The translations under genes were made by a program, and so were the position numbers. The notes under the pieces are model-generated. The model made no database searches. It was not told where the DNA came from and saw nothing but the letters and a program-made list of their open reading frames with translations. From an uncultured Alphaproteobacteria bacterium (GTDB lineage Bacteria; Pseudomonadota; Alphaproteobacteria; HIMB59), in NCBI GenBank assembly GCA_902521485.1, contig CABYRQ010000004.1, positions 1 to 58,804 on the forward strand: a stretch of DNA of 58,804 nucleotides, read 5' to 3'. Shown piece after piece: positions 52,862-58,804 of the stretch (position 1 is the stretch's first letter; each line of letters begins with the position of its first letter).

Positions 52862-53155
52862 TTAGCTAGCTTTTTTGCTAACGTTTTTTTCGATTTGTTT
52901 TTTGATTTTTAAGGCTTTATCAGTTAAAGATCGTGAGCTGGTTTTATTTAAATATTGATCTAAACCGCCATGTTTATCTATGGTTCTAAGTGTAGATGAG
53001 GCTATTCTTAATCTAAATTTTCTTTGTAAAGACTCACTAAATAGAGTGACACTGTTTAAATTAACCATAAAACGCCTTTTAGACTTAATATTAGAATGGC
53101 TGACGTTATGACCAGTTTGGTGTTTTTTTCCAGTAATATCGCAAGATCTAGACAT
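52862..53155 (-). CDS. rpmB: Ribosomal protein L28
   Basis: Large-subunit ribosomal protein. The 97 residues include SRSCDITGKKHQTGHNVSHS, KSKRRFMVNL and KFRLRIASSTLRTIDKHGGL. Only one cysteine is present, so this is the zinc-free (C-minus) form. It heads a minus-strand unit with yhhQ and tgt, and a promoter-like sequence lies immediately upstream. Confidence 0.95.
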   Translation of the reverse strand: MSRSCDITGKKHQTGHNVSHSNIKSKRRFMVNLNSVTLFSESLQRKFRLRIASSTLRTIDKHGGLDQYLNKTSSRSLTDKALKIKKQIEKNVSKKAS

Positions 53156-53163
53156 GAAATGAG

Positions 53164-53192
53164 TTTATAATACAAAAGTCCCTTTTTTACAA
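53164..53192 (-). promoter_or_regulatory. Candidate sigma-70 promoter of rpmB-yhhQ-tgt
   Basis: On the minus strand TTGTAA (53187-53192) and TATAAA (53164-53169) are separated by exactly 17 bp. The -10 ends only 8 bp before the rpmB ATG, so a start 6-8 bp downstream would give a leaderless or nearly leaderless message. Confidence 0.45.
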
Positions 53193-53206
53193 TAAGTAAT
53201 AGTTTC

Positions 53207-54028
53207 TTAAAGTTTTAGATGACTTATTGCATATTTTGGTCTGTACTTCTCTAAAAGTGGGTTGATCTCATCTTTTTTTTTCAATTTAGATTTATGAATT
53301 CCATTTTTAATCCAGAGCGAGTCTAATTTCATTTTTTTACCTCCTGCAATGTCATGCCACAATGAGTCACCAATAACTAATACCTTATGAAAATTTTTAA
53401 TCCTCATTTTTTTAAAAATATCCTGATATATTGGTTCATAAGGTTTTCCATATCTTAAGACAGTCCCTCCTAAATCAGAGTATAACTCTGCTACTGTACC
53501 ACCACTCATAGAAAGAGTATTTTTATTATGGACTAAGTAATCTGGGTTTGCACATAGTAGTGGAAGTTTATACTTCATAATTTTATCTAGATGTTCAGCA
53601 AAATCTAAAATAGATAATCCATCTTTTAGATCTGCAATCATAGCAAAATTTGCACTTTCAACTTTTTTAGTGCAATCCAGATTGAAATACTTAATTTTTT
53701 GCTTTGATAGCTCTAAAGGGTAACATTTTCTGCCAAACTTTTTATAAATATCTTTTTTGATGTTATTTAATGCTATTTGTCCACTAGTAATACAGTAATC
53801 AAATAGTTTTTCACTAAAACCCAATCTTTTTAAATTTGCCTCTGATTGAACAGTGGGGCTAGCTGAATTAGAAATAAGAATGATTTTTTTATTTTCTAAT
53901 TTAAGATACTCTAAACATTTTTCTGCTTCTGTAAATTTTTTATGACCGTTATGAAGAACCCCCCACTGATCAAATAAAAAATAGTCATATTTCCTAACTA
54001 CATTTTTAAAAGATGAAATATTTTTCAA
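53207..54028 (-). CDS. HAD-superfamily class IIA hydrolase (TIGR01459 type)
   Basis: A soluble phosphatase-like protein of unknown substrate. The nucleophile Asp20 lies in FLFDQWGVLHNG, the form typical of this subgroup, with Trp where many HADs have the second Asp. Motif II is ILISNSASP, the class IIA cap occupies the middle, and motif III/IV is VIGDSLWHDIAGG. The 273-residue length is normal. The start is TTG, sharing a TTGA with the pyrD stop on the same strand. Confidence 0.85.
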   Translation of the reverse strand: MKNISSFKNVVRKYDYFLFDQWGVLHNGHKKFTEAEKCLEYLKLENKKIILISNSASPTVQSEANLKRLGFSEKLFDYCITSGQIALNNIKKDIYKKFGRKCYPLELSKQKIKYFNLDCTKKVESANFAMIADLKDGLSILDFAEHLDKIMKYKLPLLCANPDYLVHNKNTLSMSGGTVAELYSDLGGTVLRYGKPYEPIYQDIFKKMRIKNFHKVLVIGDSLWHDIAGGKKMKLDSLWIKNGIHKSKLKKKDEINPLLEKYRPKYAISHLKL

Positions 54029-55068
54029 GAGTACTGTCCAATTACCTCGGAGATGCTTCTAAATCCTTGTTGTTGAATTAAATTCATCAAATCATAAGTC
54101 ATTTTTTTTACATGGTAAGGACCTTCATATGTAAAGCTACTATAAATCTGAATTAATGAAGCACCTAATTTCATTTTAGTTAAGATATCATTAGCATCAA
54201 AAATACCCCCTACTCCTATAATTTTAATTTTTCCTGATGTCAGAGTATAAAAATCTCTTATTAATTCATTTGATTTAAGGAATAATGGCCTACCACTTAC
54301 CCCTCCCTCTAACTTTTCATTAACCATCGATTTATTAATTGTTGTGTTAGTCAGTATTAGCCCATCCACATCATTTGCCAGTGAAATCAATGAAATATCC
54401 TTTTTATCCTGATCAGAAATATCTGGAGATATTTTGAATAAAATAGGGATTTTTGAATTATTCTCATCTCTTAGTCTATGGATATTTGTAACGATCTTTT
54501 CAAAATTTTGAGATTTAAGATTATCTCTCAATCCAGGTGTATTTGGTGAAGATAAATTGATCACAATGTAATCACCAAGTCTATACAGTCTATCAAAAAG
54601 CTTTTTGAGATCATCTAAAATTTCTACGGTATCCTTATTGTTACCGATGTTTATACCAATTATTTTATCTTGGAAATTTTCTTTAAGGTTTGAGTTATTG
54701 ATATTCCTTTCAAATACATCCATGCCTTTATTATTAAACCCTAAAGAATTTATTAATGCTTTTTGTGCAGGGAACCTATGAATTCTAGGTTTTGGATTGC
54801 CTTTTTGAGGTAAAGGAGTCACTGTTCCCAACTCAGTAAAACTAAATCCTAAATTTAATATTGGATTTATAACCTCTGCATTTTTATCAAAACCTGCCGA
54901 TAACCCTATAGGAGTTTTGAAAGTTCTTCCCCATATTGTTTGTTCAAGAATTTCTGTATTTTTACAAATAATTTTTGGATAAATACCTAATTTGAGAGCT
55001 TTTATAGATATATTATGTGATAATTCTGGATCTAGCTTTTTGAGAATACGATGAGCTAAATTATACAT
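54025..55068 (-). CDS. pyrD: Dihydroorotate dehydrogenase (class 2)
   Basis: Oxidises dihydroorotate to orotate with ubiquinone in pyrimidine synthesis. The N-terminal quinone-binding helices (MYNLAHRILKKLDPELSHN) mark class 2. FMN and substrate segments follow: GLSAGFDKNAEVI, ELGTVTPLPQKGNPKPR, NLSSPNTPGLR with the catalytic Ser, and GVGGIFDANDILTKMKLGAS. The 347-residue length is standard. It overlaps lysK by 8 bp. Confidence 0.96.
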   Translation of the reverse strand: MYNLAHRILKKLDPELSHNISIKALKLGIYPKIICKNTEILEQTIWGRTFKTPIGLSAGFDKNAEVINPILNLGFSFTELGTVTPLPQKGNPKPRIHRFPAQKALINSLGFNNKGMDVFERNINNSNLKENFQDKIIGINIGNNKDTVEILDDLKKLFDRLYRLGDYIVINLSSPNTPGLRDNLKSQNFEKIVTNIHRLRDENNSKIPILFKISPDISDQDKKDISLISLANDVDGLILTNTTINKSMVNEKLEGGVSGRPLFLKSNELIRDFYTLTSGKIKIIGVGGIFDANDILTKMKLGASLIQIYSSFTYEGPYHVKKMTYDLMNLIQQQGFRSISEVIGQYS

Positions 55069-56608
55069 TTAGCTTCGAGTTGAACAACTCCAGAGTTTTA
55101 TCTTTTGTATAAATTTTAGTAAATGAGCCCAATCTTGGCCCATTCTCTTGACCAAAAACAACTTGATAAATAAGTTTAAAAAATTCTTTAATGTTCTCTT
55201 TGTAGACAGAATTTTTTCCGACACTAAAAATTGCAGTTTGAAATTCATCTGCATCAGCCGAAGACTCTACTTCTTTTAATTTAGACACAACTTCTTTAAG
55301 TATAATTAATTCTTCAGAATTTGGAATTTTAAAGTTTAAATTTGGTTGTATAAAATCCCTAAAATAATTAATACCACAATCAATCATTCTATTAATAAGA
55401 TCAGTTTCCGCTTTGCTAAAATTAGATTGATAATTTTTTATTAAACCAAAAATCACATTAGGGTCCTCAGACTTGCAAACTGATATAATATTTAGGATTA
55501 AACTATAATTAATTTTTGATTTATATGATGGATTTTCAGCTTTATGAATATGCCAAGCAGGGTTATCTGGATTTAAATCATCGGACTCTAATTTATTAAC
55601 GTGCGTTAAATATTCATCGGTGTTTTTAGGTATTACATCAAAATAGAGTTTCTTTGCAGTTGTTGGTCTCTGATACATAAACATGGCCAAACTCTCTTCA
55701 ATAGAGTATTTAAGCCAATCATCGATGCTTATACCATTGCCTTTTGACTTACTAATTTTTTCAGCATTTTCATCAAGAAATAGTTCATAAATTAAATTTT
55801 CAGGAGGCTTAGAACCGATTATCTTACATATCTTTGATGATAGGGTATAACTCTCTGTTAAATCTTTACCACACATTTCATAATCTACACCAAAAGCAGC
55901 CCACCTCATTGCCCAATCAACTTTCCATTGAAGTTTGCAATTGCCATCTAAAACTGATTTAGATTTCAATACACCGTCCTCATAATATGAAACAGTAAAT
56001 TCTTCATTATTAATTTCTTCAATTGGAACTTGCAATATTTTACCAGTTATTTCACTAATTGGAAAAAATGGACTATAAGATTTTCTTCTTTCTTCACCAA
56101 GTGTCGGAAGAACTACATTAATAATTTCATCATAATTTTTTATAATTTTCTTTATTGTTTCATTGAACAATCCTGATTTATAAGCATCTGTTGAACTTTG
56201 AAAAGAAAAAGGCAAATTAAATCTATTTAAAAAATCTTTAAGTTTTGAATTATTATGTTCACCAAAACTATTAAACAACTCAAAAGGATCTGGGACGGAT
56301 GTCAAAGGGTAATCAAGGTAGTTAGATAATTTTTCTTTGTTCGGGATGTTATCAGGGACTTTTCTAAAGCCATCCATATCATCAGAAAATGCTATGAGGT
56401 CAGTCTCTTTACCAGTCAATTTTTCATAACAAAATCTTACCATATTTGTCCTTAGCACTTCCCCAAAAGTACCTATATGAGGTAAGCCGGATGGGCCGTA
56501 CCCAGTTTCAAAGATTATTTTGTCTTTGGTATTATTTTTTTCAAAGCGTTTTATAATTTTTTTTGCTTCATTAAATGGCCAGGATTTGTATGAGTTATAA
56601 TCAGTCAA
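55061..56608 (-). CDS. Class I lysyl-tRNA synthetase
   Basis: Charges tRNA-Lys with the class I fold found in Archaea, Alphaproteobacteria and a few other lineages. The HIGH motif is GLPHIGTF (HIG at 44-46) and the KMSKS motif is EKISKSKGN. Further family segments are AFSDDMDGFRKVPDNIP, WRVDWAMRWAAFGVDYE-like sequence and the C-terminal helical anticodon-binding part. The 515-residue length is normal. The start is TTG, sharing TTGA with the ferredoxin stop. It is usually called lysK or lysS. Confidence 0.95.
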   Translation of the reverse strand: MTDYNSYKSWPFNEAKKIIKRFEKNNTKDKIIFETGYGPSGLPHIGTFGEVLRTNMVRFCYEKLTGKETDLIAFSDDMDGFRKVPDNIPNKEKLSNYLDYPLTSVPDPFELFNSFGEHNNSKLKDFLNRFNLPFSFQSSTDAYKSGLFNETIKKIIKNYDEIINVVLPTLGEERRKSYSPFFPISEITGKILQVPIEEINNEEFTVSYYEDGVLKSKSVLDGNCKLQWKVDWAMRWAAFGVDYEMCGKDLTESYTLSSKICKIIGSKPPENLIYELFLDENAEKISKSKGNGISIDDWLKYSIEESLAMFMYQRPTTAKKLYFDVIPKNTDEYLTHVNKLESDDLNPDNPAWHIHKAENPSYKSKINYSLILNIISVCKSEDPNVIFGLIKNYQSNFSKAETDLINRMIDCGINYFRDFIQPNLNFKIPNSEELIILKEVVSKLKEVESSADADEFQTAIFSVGKNSVYKENIKEFFKLIYQVVFGQENGPRLGSFTKIYTKDKTLELFNSKLNV

Positions 56609-56922
56609 AATTTAGGTGCTAATGTTAGAGTAATACCATTGAGCTCTTCTGTAAATGGAATTTGACATGAGAGTCTTGAATTTTTTTTTATATCCATAGC
56701 TTGGTCAAGCATAGATTCCTCATCGTCATCAGCTTTTGATATTTTTTCTAACCAATTTTCATCGACATAACAATGGCAGGTAGCACAAGCGCAACAACCC
56801 CCACATATAGCTTCAATATCTAATCCAGCGTCTCTAATAATCTCCATTATTGAAAAACCAACTGTTGCTTCAATTTTATGAGGTGAACCCTCATGATCTA
56901 TAACGTTAATATGATATGTCAT
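56605..56922 (-). CDS. 2Fe-2S ferredoxin (adrenodoxin type)
   Basis: Electron carrier, in this lineage mostly serving Fe-S cluster assembly or P450-type enzymes. Cluster ligands are Cys40, Cys46, Cys49 and Cys86, in EAICGGCCACATCHCYV and RLSCQIPF. Two or three extra cysteines (43, 44, 51) crowd the loop. The acidic partner-binding helix DDDEESMLDQA is typical. Length 105. It precedes lysK and diverges from the COX15-type gene over 108 bp. Confidence 0.93.
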   Translation of the reverse strand: MTYHINVIDHEGSPHKIEATVGFSIMEIIRDAGLDIEAICGGCCACATCHCYVDENWLEKISKADDDEESMLDQAMDIKKNSRLSCQIPFTEELNGITLTLAPKF

Positions 56923-57030
56923 TTTGAAATTTTTAAATATTTAGACTATAAGATCTATCAGTTAGACAGGCTTAATGCGACTAAAATTAATATACTAAAT
57001 ATATTCTAAAAAATTATAAATTTAGATTAG

Positions 57031-58050
57031 ATGTATAAATCCGAGAATTTTCAGATAAGTCTTTGGCTTGTAAGTCTCATGTCAATTATATTGCTGATGA
57101 TCATTGTTGGTGGTTTGACAAGATTAACTGAGTCTGGTTTGTCCATGGTTGATTGGAGATTATTTATGGGAACAATACCCCCTTTATCTCATGGAGATTG
57201 GTTAAAAGTTTTTGAAGACTATAAGCAATATCCTGAATATCAAATAAAAAATATAAACATGACACTATCAGAGTTTAAATACATCTTTTGGTGGGAATAT
57301 GGACATAGAGTATTGGGAAGACTAATAGGAATTATTTTTATCATCCCTTTTATTTACTTTGCTTTGAAAAAATACTTTTCTAATGAAGAGCTATACTCAT
57401 ATTTATTTCTTCTTTTTCTTGGAGGTGCACAAGGTATTATCGGATGGTGGATGGTAAAAAGTGGATTAGATGTTAATCCATACGTTAGCCATTTAAGACT
57501 TGCCGTTCACTTAATTATAGCTCAAATAATTCTCTCTTTAATTGCTTATCTTTTCTTAAAAAGGCTTGATATTGGAATTTATAAAAATAATTTTAACTCA
57601 CATAAAAATTTTTTTATTTTTTTTAATATAATAATTTTTTTTACAGTAATTTACGGTGCCTTTATGGCTGGTTTAGATGCAGGAAAATCATTTAATACTT
57701 GGCCCAAAATGGGAGATAATTATATACCTGAGAATTTAATTTTTATTGAGGATCGACTTTTTGGTTTTTTTGATAACAGTGTCTTCATACATTTTTTTCA
57801 TAGAGCCTTAGCTTATTTATCATTTTTAACAATTCTTTATATGTGCCTTAAACATTTTAAGGGAATTGAAAATAAATATCAAAAAATCCATTTCCTGATT
57901 GTGCTATTTCTAGTTTTAATTCAGTTATTTATTGGTGTTTTTGTTGTTTTGAGTAATGTTCAAGTCTCTTTGGGCTCTATCCATCAAATAATAGGCACTT
58001 TATTGTTTGTATCAGCTACTTGTTATAGCCTTCAAATACTTAAGAATTAA
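57031..58050 (+). CDS. ctaA: Heme A synthase (COX15/CtaA)
   Basis: Converts heme O to heme A for aa3-type cytochrome oxidase. About eight membrane helices are visible in 339 residues. The COX15-type segment is GGLTRLTESGLSMVDWR, and heme-ligand histidines lie in GHRVLGR, SHLRLAVHL, FHRALA and SIHQIIG. The AGLDAGKSFNTWPKMG segment is typical of the alphaproteobacterial/mitochondrial type. The 108-bp gap upstream holds no strong promoter by eye. Confidence 0.95.
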   Translation: MYKSENFQISLWLVSLMSIILLMIIVGGLTRLTESGLSMVDWRLFMGTIPPLSHGDWLKVFEDYKQYPEYQIKNINMTLSEFKYIFWWEYGHRVLGRLIGIIFIIPFIYFALKKYFSNEELYSYLFLLFLGGAQGIIGWWMVKSGLDVNPYVSHLRLAVHLIIAQIILSLIAYLFLKRLDIGIYKNNFNSHKNFFIFFNIIIFFTVIYGAFMAGLDAGKSFNTWPKMGDNYIPENLIFIEDRLFGFFDNSVFIHFFHRALAYLSFLTILYMCLKHFKGIENKYQKIHFLIVLFLVLIQLFIGVFVVLSNVQVSLGSIHQIIGTLLFVSATCYSLQILKN

Positions 58051-58082
58051 ATCTAATTAGGGTTACATTTTGTATAAACCTT

Positions 58083-58784
58083 ATGGGTAAAATTCTTGTT
58101 ATTGGTGCAAATGGTTCTGCTGGCAAATCATGTGTTAACAACCTAAAAAATGATAATGATTTAGTTCTAATATCAAGAAGTGAGTTTGATAGTGATATTG
58201 AAGGTAATTTTGAAAAAAATGTTTTAGATATTAATGATTACACGAATACAGAAAGTTTCATACAATCTATTAACTATGAAATATCTGGCATAATTTTTGC
58301 CATTGGCTCGATAAACTTAAAACCTTTTTCAAGCACCTCTGTTGATGATTTTAAAAAAATTATGGATGAAAATTTTTATAATATCGTTCATTTCCTTAAT
58401 CATTGCATAACTAAGATGTCGGATTCATCTTCAGTAGTATTTTTTTCATCAATAGCAGCTGTTAGAGGTTTTAAAAATCATACAGCAATCTCCTCTGCAA
58501 AAAGTGCATTAATTGGTTTATCAAATTCTTTAGCCGCAGACTATGCTCCGAAGATAAGATTTAATACAATATCTCCTAGCCTATCTTTTTCTAAAATGTC
58601 AAATTTTATGGTTTCTAATGAAAAGGTTGCTGAAGGAATTGGAAAACTCCACCCTATGTCAAGACTTGGAACGGGTGATGACATAGGTAATTTGGCTTCT
58701 TTCTTGGTATCTAAAAAATCATCATGGATTACAGGACAAAACTTCCAACTTGATGGTGGAAGATCAACTTTAATCACAAAATAA
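58083..58784 (+). CDS. Short-chain dehydrogenase/reductase without the usual catalytic Tyr
   Basis: Rossmann-fold SDR of 233 residues. The cofactor motif is VIGANGSAGKS (near 7-16), with FAIGSIN as the NAG-type loop. The Ser is at VVFFSS (Ser122 or Ser123). At the YxxxK site the sequence is NHTAISSAK: Lys140 is kept but the Tyr position holds Ile136. The C-terminal SSWITGQNFQLDGGRS is standard for SDRs. A branch of the family with A-I/V-x-A-A-K in this place is known to me, so this may be a coherent subfamily. Substrate unknown. Confidence 0.85.
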   Translation: MGKILVIGANGSAGKSCVNNLKNDNDLVLISRSEFDSDIEGNFEKNVLDINDYTNTESFIQSINYEISGIIFAIGSINLKPFSSTSVDDFKKIMDENFYNIVHFLNHCITKMSDSSSVVFFSSIAAVRGFKNHTAISSAKSALIGLSNSLAADYAPKIRFNTISPSLSFSKMSNFMVSNEKVAEGIGKLHPMSRLGTGDDIGNLASFLVSKKSSWITGQNFQLDGGRSTLITK

Positions 58785-58804
58785 TAAAAACAAAATGAAG
58801 GAAT

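Noticed and set aside
52862..52900. preQ1 riboswitch before yhhQ
   Set aside because: yhhQ starts directly at the rpmB stop, leaving no leader, and nothing like a preQ1 aptamer is seen before rpmB.

Overview
The window is an AT-rich (by eye about 70% A+T), very compact stretch of a bacterial chromosome. Gene content and order point to a streamlined alphaproteobacterium. The markers are a class I lysyl-tRNA synthetase, a COX15-type heme A synthase, an ELM1-family protein, the bolA-dnaJ-cobS-cobT block, DUF4167 beside prmC-prfA, DUF1178 beside ubiG, and yqeY-dnaG-rpoD diverging from carAB. The size, AT bias and many 1-14 bp gene overlaps resemble free-living marine lineages such as SAR11-like or HIMB59-like groups, but the clade cannot be settled from this sequence alone. 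I see no rRNA operon, insertion sequence, prophage, CRISPR array or obvious island.

Layout. 1-6.4 kb: recN (5' end cut off), ligA, then on the minus strand a UvrD-type helicase and aminopeptidase P. 6.4-7.9 kb: mlaA, mlaC and a tRNA with a CAU anticodon that is probably tRNA-Ile2. 7.9-12 kb: the macromolecular-synthesis operon yqeY-dnaG-rpoD (minus). 12-19.5 kb: carA-carB, greA, then an overlapping trio of ELM1-like protein, 2OG-Fe(II) oxygenase and trxB. 19.5-20.7 kb: rpmJ (a 41-codon gene), sufE and an exported cyclophilin. 20.7-27.5 kb (minus): a MotA/MotB-like proton-channel pair with a very long coiled coil, a PagL-like deacylase, tRNA-Val, murJ, a DsbA-like protein and a DUF1045/Gate-protein pair. 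27.6-38.7 kb: an M23 endopeptidase faces a long minus-strand cluster (lysC, rodZ-like, ispG, hisS, prfA, prmC, DUF4167); then ubiG faces DUF1178, a Nit-type amidase and a small unknown protein, with a degenerate methyltransferase diverging from them. 38.7-47.4 kb: secA; accA, xer recombinase, a 485-residue exported unknown and a 43-residue membrane protein on the minus strand; aroK-aroB-corC on the plus strand. 47.4-50.9 kb: bolA, dnaJ-like, cobS, cobT. 50.9-56.9 kb (minus): rpmB, yhhQ and tgt (queuosine salvage), a HAD phosphatase, pyrD, lysK and ferredoxin. 57-58.8 kb: COX15 and a short-chain dehydrogenase.

Most of the window is core housekeeping: replication and repair, translation, carbamoyl phosphate, pyrimidine and shikimate synthesis, envelope maintenance, and heme A/Fe-S/ubiquinone functions. 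The unusual content lies in details. Several conserved zinc sites are lost (DnaG, Tgt; L36 and L28 are cysteine-free or nearly so). A methyltransferase-like protein has no SAM-binding glycine motif. A DUF1045 2H-phosphoesterase that lacks one catalytic His is coupled to a Gate membrane protein. A rotary-motor-like A/B pair lies away from any flagellar gene. CobS/CobT occur without CobN, and a tRNA-Val has C in place of the near-universal U33. I found no clear multi-gene novel system; the best candidates are the DUF1045-Gate pair, the MotAB-like pair with its coiled-coil stalk, and the Tgt-YhhQ salvage pair with an altered Tgt.
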